A stretch of 64,000 bases of DNA from Pseudozyma flocculosa PF-1 (Eukaryota; Basidiomycota; Ustilaginomycetes; Ustilaginales; Ustilaginaceae), in contig NW_006920874.1 of the NCBI RefSeq assembly GCF_000417875.1, positions 912,817-976,816 of the forward strand, written 5' to 3'. Position numbers and translations under genes: made by a program. Position 1 is the stretch's first letter, and each line of letters begins with the position of its first letter. The notes under the pieces are model-generated. The model had not been told where the DNA came from. It did not search any database and saw only the letters and a list, made by a program, of their open reading frames with translations. Shown in pieces: positions 43,701-52,574 of the stretch.

Positions 43701-44798
43701 CTCGACGCCATGGCGCCGCGGGACATGGTGCGCAAGTTGCAGTCGCTCGTGCGCGCTGGCTTCCGACCCGATGGCGCGTTTCTCGACAACGTTGCGCGAG
43801 AGTGCATGCGAAGCAGCAAGATCGTCCTGCAGGCGCAGTCGCCCAGGACCAGCTCGAGCGCCGGGTCCGCTCCCGACCCTGCTCACCAGCTCAAGCTGCA
43901 AAGCGCCAAGGAGCGGGGCCTGGGCCTCGACGCGGCCTTGCGCGTGGTGCAGCTGTGCTACAAGGAGCTGGGAGTCGTCAACTTTGCCACCGTCGGCCGG
44001 CTCCTCAAAGGCATGCGCGCCGAGGCACGCCGGATCTTTCCCACGGCCACCGATGCGATCCGGACGGGTGCGTGGACGCCCTCCCGGCGAAACGAGCTGG
44101 CTGGCGAGTGGGTCGCGAGGCTGGACCGCCTCGTGGCTGCGCTGCGCTGGACGCCGCTGTTTGACCGGGGCGGCGACCTGCGACTCGGTCTGCCGCTGTG
44201 GAAGAGCACGTCGGGGCGAGACGGCAAGCTGACCATGTACAACGTGAGCGACATGATCGACGCCGCCAAGCGCGAGCAGGACGGCTTCCGCAAGTACAGC
44301 CGCCGCCGCCGCCAGGTCTCGGAGTCCACGGTCGGTGATGACCTTGGCAGCAGCAGCAGTTCCAGCGACGCCAACCTCGACAGCTCGGCGACAGAGGGAT
44401 CCGACTCTTCGTCACGCGACAGCGACTCGGCGCCGGTCGGTGGCCAAGCAGTCGAAGTCGTCGACGAGGATCCGGTGCCAGTGCGCCGGCCCAATGTGCT
44501 TCCGCTGGGAGTCTTTCGCGACCTGATGCAGACGTACATCAGCCTGGGCGACTACGAGGGAGCTGCCGAGGTGGCGGCGTGGATGCGCGACGAGGCCCAG
44601 GCCGACGTGGCGGCCACGATCGAGGAGCAGGACACGTTTGTCGAGCACATCCGCGAGCTGCTGCGCAACGGCAGCGGGTGTGCGGCCGAGGAGCGGGCCA
44701 AGGCGCAGCGCCAGCAGCGCTCGGTGCTCGAGATGCTGGCCGGCAAGCGCGAAGTGGCGCGCAAGAAGAGTTGGTGGAACAACGACCAGGCTCACTAG
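40797..44798 (+). CDS. Large protein of 1333 residues, possibly mitochondrial and PPR-like
   Basis: A single exon from ATG 40797. The N-terminal ~60 residues are Arg/Ser/Ala-rich with almost no acidic residues, which suits a mitochondrial presequence; a Pro/Ser-rich spacer follows. From residue ~200 the protein is alpha-helical and rich in Leu, Ala and Arg. Loosely repeated ~35-residue helical pairs occur, for example FDLVRRLLRFADAHKMLEG and VFRDLMQTYISLGDYEGAA, the latter close to a pentatricopeptide motif. A Ser/Asp-rich insert lies near 44340-44450. The C-terminus is basic (AGKREVARKKSWW). It may be a fungal mitochondrial RNA-handling or translation factor, but the repeats are too degenerate to be sure. 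Confidence 0.8.
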   Translation: MASCSHLSSWCSASAPCRRAASSTVYHATLRSCTIPYPASSSSSSSSSQLPHPRHAAATRPDRPPASARPAGPSTTNTLQHAPRRPPAIGVRPRPPSPPSQPHPYPTRHQSASYHSAPSYDPHRSSHSARPSPPPAPASSQHANFPDPWIDPPWQVPGVPQEPAQSKQVESEEATSSADQVPLDSPGPSEEAAIPLLPTSSHQPPDQHLLSILQAGSLQEYRAARSKSQLDGMHAYLGLRQRAPHLLCHTSDWQLVRLFDRVSNAGHSGILRLLIADLLGDDFLAGGAPQHDGGLFGAAAGTQRRATGLRALMLAESRIPSLRLGEASLRAFKLLLSDCRALRSSGPEQDDGGTDGEALVVPDNFPLGEAHRLVRTVLDVGYGDDVPILQALQGFLAERTHDFPTPHEGSSLIGFYLSEPVQDPLAALGVVRMMRETDAIGHDALLQAQEDGQAWLAHAQERLLGHSDNVEAAPEELRRTALEITLRIVGLRAATTHRPMSELQVRRALEALMGTLRSAPGDRAGRSFGSPTAIASRHLRASLFLVLAQPGVDAIHSACSMLQRCDRHVLAMLEGDDFERFCEAAISADRPDLAASGFMTVLKARSTVQRADRWLGPLVSPRTLLAMLRVLAKGTKGRPSQPTVVNGLLRGLGLLPLTPDSVARWDQMYANEDRIEVISMLADADLRDPALTLFQRWARIQFPKAGTGLLSRRTQRFFKLHRQASRLSRYETSPEAIEASAVACSNRCMIDLVLMLTRDEVFKEASRADSEDPAVRARAEDAQRQLDVARMVVEAFKISKETTGSWSHSDMTSLAKAHFRLRDAQSAFDALSALVHARRLPDAVDIAVLLTGLMELDPDRAFQLLTTHAGDGPPSSQVSTQLKRLEMEREAAASGGQDMAEAQGKETQGGTQSFMPATFRPTSNIIAQLVSAASRQKRFDLVRRLLRFADAHKMLEGVTLRSWKALMSLDAMAPRDMVRKLQSLVRAGFRPDGAFLDNVARECMRSSKIVLQAQSPRTSSSAGSAPDPAHQLKLQSAKERGLGLDAALRVVQLCYKELGVVNFATVGRLLKGMRAEARRIFPTATDAIRTGAWTPSRRNELAGEWVARLDRLVAALRWTPLFDRGGDLRLGLPLWKSTSGRDGKLTMYNVSDMIDAAKREQDGFRKYSRRRRQVSESTVGDDLGSSSSSSDANLDSSATEGSDSSSRDSDSAPVGGQAVEVVDEDPVPVRRPNVLPLGVFRDLMQTYISLGDYEGAAEVAAWMRDEAQADVAATIEEQDTFVEHIRELLRNGSGCAAEERAKAQRQQRSVLEMLAGKREVARKKSWWNNDQAH

Positions 44799-44834
44799 CC
44801 GCCGCCGCCGCCGCTGCCGCCGCTGCCCGACCGG

Positions 44835-44865
<31 letters not shown>

Positions 44866-45511
44866 AAGCGATCTGCTTTGAGAATCCGTGTAGCTATAGT
44901 AGACGAGTTCGGCGCTCCGGTGGCGGATTCGAGCGTCGGGTTGAGCAACCAAGCAAACAAACAAGCAAACAAGCAGTCTGGACAGCAGCAAAGAGCGATG
45001 GCGTTGAGAGAGGAGACCGCCAGCCAGCCAGCCAGCCAGCCAGCCTGGACCGGCAGCGAAGCGTGTGGGCGCGTGTGTGTGTGGGTGTGTGCGGAGATGC
45101 AGTCGGATCCGAAGTGGGCCCAATGAGCGGGGGCTGTCCCGAGAGAAGCCGATCACGGCCGCCTCGAAAATCGCCCCGGCCAGAGCCAGGGCCAGGGCCA
45201 GAGCCAGGGTCAGGGCTGGCCTCCCGCACCGGGGCCCGCGCGCTGCAGCTCTGGCTGCTGCTGCCGCCGTCGCCCGGTGTGGGTGGGCCAGGCCGGGACG
45301 AGGGGCAGACGGCCGCGAAGATTTCAGCCCTTTGGGTGCCGGCTGCCCGCCAAGCCAGCCGCCAGCCGCCAGCAGCCAGCGCCATAGCAGACACTCCACA
45401 CAACCATCACCACGCTCGTCATCCTATCCTCCATCTGCCATCTCTCCCTACCCTCGCCTTCACCTTCACCTTCGCCTCGTCTTCGCCGTACTCGCTTTCT
45501 TCACGAACAAA
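44799..45511. other. Intergenic region with stacked tetranucleotide repeats
   Basis: It holds (GGCA)n at 44833-44865, AAAC/AAGC units at 44948-44975, (CCAG)n at 45022-45046, a GTGT run near 45070-45095 and GCCAGG hexamers at 45176-45215. It serves as the 3' flank of the 1333-residue gene and promoter of ATP16. No gene seen. Confidence 0.7.
44833..44865. repeat. (GGCA)n tandem repeat
   Basis: About eight uninterrupted GGCA units just after the stop of the 1333-residue gene; probably within its 3' UTR. Confidence 0.9.
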
Positions 45512-46728
45512 ATGGTCTTCGCTCGCGTCGCCGCTCAGACTGCCCTCCGTGGCTCGAGGATGGCCACCGTCGCCAGGTCCTCGTCCCTCGGTCTTGCCGG
45601 TGCCCGCCGTGGTTACGCCGAGGCCGTCAGTGACAAGCTCAAGCTGAGCTTCATCCTCCCTCACGAGGTGCGTTCGTCCACTCGCCATTTCTGCTTCTTC
45701 ACTGGCACCAGCAGCGATGGCCACCACGGCCACCGGATCGTGCTCCTGCACCTGCCAAGGCCGATCGTGCCTCGACATGAAAGCGCACTTTGCTCGCACA
45801 CTGTCCGAGCGTCACTTGCTCATCTCCTCTTCCTCCCCCCTCCCCCTCCTCTTCCCCTCGCCTCCCTTCTCTCGACATCGTCCCCGCAGGCCATCTACGA
45901 CTCGAGCGAGGTCACCCAGGTCAACATCGCCTCGGCCTCCGGTGACATGGGCATCCTTGCCGCGCACGTCCCCTCGGTCGAGGAGCTCCGACCCGGCCTC
46001 CTCGAGGTCGTCGAGTCCAGCGGCACCAAGAAGTGGTTCGGTGAGTGTCTTGCGGCATGCACCTTGGGGGCAGCGGGAGCAGGCGCCATCGTGACGTCGT
46101 CGGTTGGAAGAGGGAAGGCTTTGGCGCAACAGGGCAACCTGCGCTGCTGCTACGCCGGGGTCCGCGCCGAGGGACATGGTATGATCCGAAGGTATCGGCT
46201 CGTCGAACACGCCTGCCGTGCGCAGGATCATCCTCATCTGGCGACTTGCGACAGCCGTGCGAGATTCGGGTCGCATCGGGTGGTCGCACCAGGCTCCAGT
46301 CGAAAGGGCTCCTCTGTGCGGCAACTCGAATCCCTTGGTCGATCGCACAGACCGTGCTGACTCCCCTTGCCCTTGTCGTCTTGCGCGATCCCTTCGTGCC
46401 CCTGCAGTCTCGGGTGGCTTCGCCACCGTTCACCCCAACAACAAGCTCGTTATCAACGCTATCGAGGCCTACACTCTTGACCAGTTCTCGACCGAGGTGA
46501 GTCGGCATGCGTCCTCTCCCTCGGACCCACGCGGCCAGCTTCCTGACCCAGTCTCTCCGCGTTCCCCCCGTCATTGCCCTTCGAACCCATCCCCAGGCTG
46601 TCCGATCGGCCCTCGCCGACGCTCAGCGTGTCGCCTCGACCGCCTCGTCGCCCGAGGCCAAGGCCGAGGCCGAGATCGAGGTCGAGGTCTACACTGCTCT
46701 CCAGGCTGCCCTCTCGTCGCGATCTTAA
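45512..46728 (+). CDS. ATP16: ATP synthase F1 subunit delta, mitochondrial
   Basis: Four exons (45512-45667, 45890-46040, 46408-46496, 46597-46728) encode 175 residues. Introns are 222, 367 and 100 nt; the first two are the longest in this window. The first ~35 residues (MVFARVAAQTALRGSRMATVARSS begins them) form a classic presequence. The delta/epsilon fold follows: LKLSFILPHE, then VTQVNIASASGDMGILAAHVPSVEEL, then SGGFATVHPNNKLVI. The C-terminal helical hairpin is rich in Ala, Glu and Lys. The subunit is part of the central stalk and couples proton flow in Fo to catalysis in F1. Its homologue in bacteria is epsilon. Confidence 0.95.
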
Positions 46729-47166
46729 ACCGCTCGCCCGCCCCTTTTCGAGCGCAGCGTCACACTAGCCGATTCGAGCGTTAGACGGCGGCATGATGCG
46801 CCTGCTTGGTGACCGCCGTCGCTGCAATACTAGATCAACGAAGGAGAAGCGAGATCGATCGAGATCTGAGACGGGATGCGGCGCACCATCTAGGCCCGTG
46901 AAGCTGCCATTGATAACGCGGATCTGGGCGACGTGTGCGAGGAGACAAACGACCAAGCTAGACGACGTAGGGTGGCCGTGGCCGGACAGGGTGCGTCTTC
47001 TGGAGGCACGCGCGCAAGGACGGACTCGCAGGCCCTCGCTGCAGCAGCACATCGCGAGCAGGCGCCTTGAGCGGACAAGCGCCCGCGTGTCGGCGTCGTG
47101 GTACCAGGCTGTCCGACGACGTCGGTGCGAGCGAGCGCCCGCCCGCCTCCCTGACGGGTGTCAGTG
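46729..47166. other. Convergent intergenic region
   Basis: 438 bp between the stop of ATP16 and the end of the secreted-family pseudogene. No gene or clear element is visible. Confidence 0.6.
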
Positions 47167-47776
47167 CTAGGTGAACGCGCCGATCGGGTGGACACCGGAC
47201 TTGTTGGGTCGGTTGTCGACTGCGTCGCCACGAGCCGTGTCGATCGGAGAGGAGGAGAGAGGGTGAGAGAAGAAGGACGGACGGTCAGTCTCGCAGATGT
47301 TGCACAAGGATGCCACGAGCGGGAGGGCGAGGGCGACGACGTGGTGGGTGGCGCGCGACCACGTACCGATGAGGTTGATCTGCCCAAAGCCCAAAGTCAC
47401 GGGCGTGCGCCGGGTCGCCAAAGTATCGACAAGCGCGGAAGAGCGAGTCGGCCTGGTCGGAGCCGCAGGATACTTCAGTCGCGGCGCTGAGCTCGACGAA
47501 GAGACCGCCCTCTCGAAGCTTGCCGATCCACCATCCGCCCGCGCCGTGGTCGGAGCGCTGGAACGAGAGCCACCTAACTCCGCCGCGGTCGGTGTAGAGA
47601 CGAAGGGTACCGACGTTGTCGATCCTATAGTACCGCACGTTTGTCGCGCCGCCAGGCAGAGGCTGGAAGGTATAGGGTGTATGGGCGGGGTGAGGTCGTA
47701 CCGCCGGCTGTTGGGCGTGGACAGACGCTGGGAGAGCGAGGAGGGAGAGGGTCGCGACGATGGGCGACAACTTCAT
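47167..47776 (-). pseudogene. Small secreted protein, family member 3, frameshifted by a 7-bp duplication
   Basis: Exon 1 runs from 47776 to 47367. A signal peptide (MKLSPIVATLSLLALPASVHA) is followed by the family blocks TNVRYY (45-50), GTLRLY and the late cysteines C104 and C116 in the SC...ACRYFGDP region. At about 47383-47395 (minus strand) TTTGGGC occurs twice in tandem, which shifts the frame by one. With one copy the frame would run DFGQINLI to the GTACGT donor at 47366 in phase 1, as in the other members. Exon 2 (47219-47167) then encodes DNRPNKSGVHPIGAFT and a stop, matching the family tail. The intron is 147 nt. Read as is, exon 1 ends in a short Arg-rich nonsense tail. A sequencing error cannot be ruled out, though an exact 7-bp duplication suggests a real event. 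Confidence 0.78.
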
Positions 47777-47879
47777 CTTGTCTGGATCGCCTAGCTTGGC
47801 TCCGGTGCTGCGCTAGCGTCGTGCGAGGGGACGAAGTCGTCTGTCGAGACGAGAACGGAGCATCCGTCGAGGCCCTCGC

Positions 47880-47887
47880 CTTGTATA
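47880..47887 (-). promoter_or_regulatory. TATA-like box (TATACAAG)
   Basis: TATACAAG on the minus strand, about 105 bp before the ATG of secreted-family member 3. Spacing resembles the other two members. Confidence 0.5.
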
Positions 47888-48240
47888 CACCTCCGACGAG
47901 TCAGGGCAGGCAAAGTGGTTGGCTGGTCGTCGCGGGCAAAGACAGCGCAACAGCCGGCCCGCAACTGCGGTGCCCTCATCCTGCCGTCTCGATACGACAT
48001 TCGACCAGCAGCAGGAACGGCCTCGAGTGGATAAGGGCTCGTTCGAGGTGGGTGAGCATGATAGAGAAGACGACGCGTCCCCCCATCGGCTCTTGTTCGG
48101 CGCCAACAAGCACCTGAAGCATGGTTGCGCCCTGCCAAAGTGGGGAAGTTGTCGATTAATGGCCCGACATCAAGCGCTGGATAAGGTAGGCTTGCTGTGT
48201 TTGGCGTGCGTGTTTGCACAGAAGGACTGATGTGTAGCAA
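47888..48240. other. Intergenic region of ordinary composition
   Basis: Upstream flank of the third secreted-family gene, with normal CpG content. No gene is supported. Confidence 0.5.
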
Positions 48241-49200
48241 TGTCAACAACACGCCTGCATCAGTCTTGACTTGGAAGAAGCTGCTCCCACCAGCTCTCAT
48301 GAGGCTGCTGCAGCTCAGCGCAAAAAGGAAGGCCAGGAGTGGTGTGAGACCTTTGAGGCTGCCAGAGCCCCACAGCTCAACGCACAAGGCAGTTTGAAGC
48401 TGTGCTTCAACAGATGGCAAGGCTGGGCAAGGATATCGCTAACAACATTGCCAAAACCAAGACGCTCTTGAATCTGGCAAAGGTCTTGCTCTCCGAGTAC
48501 GCTCCCATGACTCATAAGATGTTGACCAACGTCCAGGCTGATCCAGCTGGCACCAGCACACCGGGCATGTTGCAAGAGGGCATGCGACTATGCTCAAGCA
48601 AAGTCATGCTGTGCTTGATGCAGTTGCAGATGCCGGTCAGTCTTCTGGACTCTTGTAGCCCTACAGCTCCCTGCTATGTCTCGGTTCTGCTCCAGATCCT
48701 TTTCTTGAGAGAGCTTCAAGATCTGTCTGCAGGCCCACAGACAGTCCCATCTTCAGCTCTTTCTTCTTCACAAAGGGAACAGGCCTGTCTCATGGGCTGT
48801 CGACTGGATGCCACCCTGCATGGCCTGATCTTTAACCAGGCTACAACAAGGGGGCATGCCACTACCTCAAACTCTTCAGCAAGCTGGCATCTGCTTGCAT
48901 GCAGCTGCTGCTGTGAGGGTTGCAACAACCACAATCCCCTCCACTCTTCATCAAGTCTTCAGTCCTTTGAAGCAGGGTCGGAGGACAGAGATGCTCATCA
49001 CGTCTTTTTCAGCATCTGAACTCGGAATGCCGGTGAGGCTGATGCTCAAGAGATGGTCTGTGATCAGCCTGCTGGTCACCTTGTGTCTTCCACCGCCTCG
49101 CTCAAGCCCAGCACCCTGCTGTTCAGAGGGCATTTTTGCTCCAGCAGCGGGCTCGGTGCTGCAGATGCAGTCACACCAGGGCTGAAGTGGGGGTAACCTG
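48241..49200. other. CpG-depleted tract, possible decayed repeat
   Basis: About 21 CpG in 960 bp by eye, and only about 3 in 48601-48960, against roughly 8-10 per 60-bp line in nearby genes. TpG and CpA are frequent. No intact ORF, terminal repeat or transposase motif is recognisable. It lies between the broken secreted-family gene and the phosphatase gene. The best reading is an old, methylation-mutated repeat, but its source is unknown. 49201-49411 returns to normal CpG content and holds no gene. Confidence 0.55.
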
Positions 49201-49411
49201 GTCGATGCGCGTGTCCCTGATCCGCTGCGTTTCAAGCCGCTCGGCGAGCCAAAAGTGGCGCCATTCGTCGTATTCACGTCGCGACTGATAGAAAGAGCAT
49301 GGCACGTCCCGACAAGAGCAGGTCTGTGACACTGGTCCCGGGCAATGGGCTGTATCGCCTTCCACACACCGTCTCGCCTCCATGGTCGGTCTGCGATCCT
49401 ACCTACGCTAT

Positions 49412-51112
49412 CTAGTAGACGGTGCCGTTCCTGACGGGTCCGGTGATGGTAAAGTCGGTGCCGTTGACGCCAAAGCAGGCCTTGTCAAAGTTGGCGGCCT
49501 TTTCGGCATTCTGCTGCTGGTACCTGACAAAGTCGTCGAGCTTGCAGAGGCCGTGGTCGTTGGGCTGGCATCCCTGGTTGTCGTCGAGGGGCACGACGGC
49601 GTCGTTGAGGACGGTGCGGATGTATCGCCCCGCCTCGACCGAGCCGCTGCCGCTGCCGCTGCCGCCGGTGCAGTCGACGACTTCGAAAAACAGGCGGGCG
49701 GCAAATGGCGTGATGTGCGACAGGCGGAAGGTGCGGTTCGGGTCCGGCTTGGTCGGATCGAGGAAGTCGCCGACGACCTGCTGGTAGTTGAGCGCGGCGA
49801 GGACGCTGACGATGACGTCGTCGTGGGTGAAGTCAAAGTACAGCGGCTGGTCGATGGGGAAGCGGGCGGGGTCAAAGTCGAGCGTCGTGTTCTGGGTCGT
49901 GACGTTGAGGTTGCCGGCGGCGAGGGTGGTGTTGGTGAGGCGGGCGAGGAGCTCCTGGACGTACCCGATGCCCTGGGCGCGGCCGGTGGGGGACATCATG
50001 CCGTAGTCGCCCTGGAACTGGAGGTCGAGGTCGTACTCGTAGCCCTCCCACTCCTGCTGGGTAAAGAGCAAGCAAAAGTCCGAGTAGCCCAGCGTGACGG
50101 TCTCGTAGGCGCAGAGGCTCTGCATGCCGTAGACGAGGTCGGTCGTGAGGTTGAGGCCGTCGACGTAGGGCTGGAGGCGCTTCGTGGCGTTGGCGAGGTA
50201 GATTTCGTCCCAGACGGGGCGGAGGTAGGTGTCGCCGACGGTGATGGTGTCGCTGTTGTTGCACGTGTCGTAGGGGGCGAGGGTGTTGTTGAAGGCGCCG
50301 GGGGCGAGTCCTTCTCCGGCCTCGAGGACGACCTCGAGGTTGATGAGGTTGGGCGCATCCCAGCCCCAGAAGCCGAGGGAAAAGTAGCGGGCCGAGTCGA
50401 GCATGCGCGACTCGGACGTGGTGCGCACGACGGGCTTGTGGGGCTGGGTGGTGGCGTTGTAGAGGCGGCCGTAGCGGTAGTAGGCATGTACGCCCGAGTC
50501 AAAGAGCTGCTGGGCGCCGAGGGGCACGAGGAGCTCTGCGCCGAGCTGGTACTGCCAGTCGTTGAGGAAGCTGAGCGGTCCGGTGGCGTTGAAGGCGTCG
50601 GCCTTGGAGGCGTTTGCGATGGTCGCGCCAAACAGCGGGGCGCCCTCGGTGGTGCTCGAGGTCGGATAGCGCGCGCCGTGGCGGTGGAGCAGGTGCACCT
50701 GGGACACGGTGCACGTCTCGGGCAGCACGGCGGCCTTTTCCTGGAAGCTGGCAAAGAGGGGAGTGGAAAAGTAGGGCGACTCGTTGCCCACGTTTTTGAA
50801 GATGTCAAACGACGGGTCGGATGGGCCCGTCGTGTTCCATCGCGTCTCGACGGGCGAGTTGCCCCGGGAGCCGGGGATGCGGTCGTTGACGACGAGGAAG
50901 GGAGCGGCGCCCGGCTTGGTGGTACCGAGGTAGCCCACGTCGGTCGGGAAGGCGCCCGCGGCGTCGGTGGTGGGCGTGGCAGTGTCATTGGCCTGTCGAG
51001 GCTCGAGGTGCAGCTGGCGGTCCAGCAGATAGGCGGGCGAGGCCGAGACGAGCAGCGTGCTCGCCAGCAATCCCGCGGTCAGCAGCCGCATCGAGAAGCG
51101 AGTGCACGGCAT
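49412..51112 (-). CDS. Secreted histidine acid phosphatase (phytase-like)
   Basis: A single exon of 566 residues. ATG 51112 or the in-frame ATG at 51091 both lead into a signal peptide (MRLLTAGLLASTLLVSASP). The upstream extension of the open frame has no ATG. The catalytic motif RHGARYPT is at residues 144-151, with the nucleophilic His. The proton donor HD pair is at H430-D431 (DFTHDD). About a dozen NxT/NxS sequons (NNT, NTT, NVT, NGT) point to heavy glycosylation. Several Cys pairs typical of fungal phytases are present (C134, C284, C334, C347 and C-terminal ones). The enzyme should release phosphate outside the cell from phytate or other phosphomonoesters; exact substrate preference cannot be read. 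Confidence 0.95.
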   Translation of the reverse strand: MPCTRFSMRLLTAGLLASTLLVSASPAYLLDRQLHLEPRQANDTATPTTDAAGAFPTDVGYLGTTKPGAAPFLVVNDRIPGSRGNSPVETRWNTTGPSDPSFDIFKNVGNESPYFSTPLFASFQEKAAVLPETCTVSQVHLLHRHGARYPTSSTTEGAPLFGATIANASKADAFNATGPLSFLNDWQYQLGAELLVPLGAQQLFDSGVHAYYRYGRLYNATTQPHKPVVRTTSESRMLDSARYFSLGFWGWDAPNLINLEVVLEAGEGLAPGAFNNTLAPYDTCNNSDTITVGDTYLRPVWDEIYLANATKRLQPYVDGLNLTTDLVYGMQSLCAYETVTLGYSDFCLLFTQQEWEGYEYDLDLQFQGDYGMMSPTGRAQGIGYVQELLARLTNTTLAAGNLNVTTQNTTLDFDPARFPIDQPLYFDFTHDDVIVSVLAALNYQQVVGDFLDPTKPDPNRTFRLSHITPFAARLFFEVVDCTGGSGSGSGSVEAGRYIRTVLNDAVVPLDDNQGCQPNDHGLCKLDDFVRYQQQNAEKAANFDKACFGVNGTDFTITGPVRNGTVY

Positions 51113-52574
51113 CGTTGGGATGAGATCCGCGTCTATACCGGCGGGGCGGAGAGGGGCCGAAGAGGAAAAGGGAGCAAGCAAGCAGACCGAGCAAGAAGTC
51201 GGATGGGCCGATGATGGCGAGCAGGAAAGGATGCGTGATGGTGGCGGACAAGAAGCGGTCGATGGCGAGCTGTCGTCGTTCAGGCTAGGGCAGCTTTATG
51301 AGGGTGCGGCCGCGACACGGACTGCTGCGCCCCGTCGATGGATAGGTGCTATGGACTCGGTAGCCCCGCCAGCACTAGTACTGGACCTTGGAGCCGCCGG
51401 AAAGCCTAGCCTAGCCTAGCCTGCTGTGCGTGGTGCAAGGACAGCAGAGGCCCACGTGCGTGCGATGGCCTTCCACCGTTACGGCATCGATCCGAGCGCG
51501 GCTGGTGCTCCGAAGAAGCGGAAACTACTGCGGATCCTTCCGAAGGTGGGGCAAAGCCGCACGCACCCACCGAGCCAGCTGCCTGCCTCCCTGCCTGCCT
51601 GTCTGACTACTGCCGTCATCCAGCCGCGGGGCGAGCGCGGACTTTTTTTCGTTCGGCAGCGCCGCGGATTCTCGCCGATTCCGGCGGCACGGGCCGTACC
51701 GCCGCTTGGCCAGGCCAGGCCCAGGCCAGGCCAGATTTGGCCGGCTTTGATGCCGGCTGTCGCTGCCTGNNNNNNNNNNNNNNNNNNNNNNNNNNNNNNN
51801 NNNNNNNNNNNNNNNNNNNNNNNNNNNNNNNNNNNNNNNNNNNNNNNNNNNNNNNNNNNNNNNNNNNNNNNNNNNNNNNNNNNNNNNNNNNNNNNNNNNN
51901 NNNNNNNNNNNNNNNNNNNNNNNNNNNNNNNNNNNNNNNNNNNNNNNNNNNNNNNNNNNNNNNNNNNNNNNNNNNNNNNNNNNNNNNNNNNNNNNNNNNN
52001 NNNNNNNNNNNNNNNNNNNNNNNNNNNNNNNNNNNNNNNNNNNNNNNNNNNNNNNNNNNNNNNNNNNNNNNNNNNNNNNNNNNNNNNNNNNNNNNNNNNN
52101 NNNNNNNNNNNNNNNNNNNNNNNGATGGACCGCGGCGGCGGTCAACTCGCGAAATCCCCCGCAGCTTGCTCGCCGGCCCGCCCGCCTGCTTGCTCGCTGC
52201 CCAGCATGACTGACCTGGGCGTGGCTTGGCTTGGACGGGGGGCCGGGGCCAGCCAATCAGCCGTCCTGCTCGTCCTTGGCTCTCGACCCACGTCACCCTC
52301 TGCCGTCGTCGCTGGCCGTGACCGACTGCGGGGAAGCCATTCAAGCCCCTCATTCGCTGCATACTGTACCGACAGCCGGGCGCGCAGGCAAAGATGTGGC
52401 CATTGCGCGCCTGGCGCCACCACCTCCTTGGCAAGTCAGCACCACAAGGGCGGCTGGTCAACCTGCCTGGGACCTTCGCCACCTCGACCATCCTCTGCCG
52501 TCTGCCATCTTCTCTCTCGTCCACAACCAACCGCTCCCTGTCCGACGATCCTCGCAACCCCCGTACACCACGCC
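51113..52574. other. Intergenic region containing a large assembly gap
   Basis: Apart from the N run, this divergent spacer has a short AGCCT repeat (51405-51422) and GGCCAGGCC clusters at 51706-51740. A CT/CA-rich leader precedes the permease. No gene is supported in the visible parts; open frames crossing the Ns are artefacts. Confidence 0.7.
51770..52123. other. Assembly gap (354 N)
   Basis: Unresolved sequence in the spacer between the phosphatase and permease genes. It is flanked by GGCCAGG-rich, repeat-prone DNA, the likely reason for the gap. Confidence 0.99.

Noticed and set aside
51113..51181. Upstream extension of the phosphatase
   Set aside because: The extension starts at TTG and would place 30 residues before a good signal peptide that has its own ATG.
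49382..51214. A 610-codon plus-strand frame opposite the phosphatase
   Set aside because: Val/Gly/Glu-rich shadow without motifs. The minus strand has RHGARYPT, the HD pair and a signal peptide.
51426..52574. Open frame extending the permease upstream through the N gap
   Set aside because: The frame is open only because Ns are unreadable. The ATG at 52575 begins a normal permease head.
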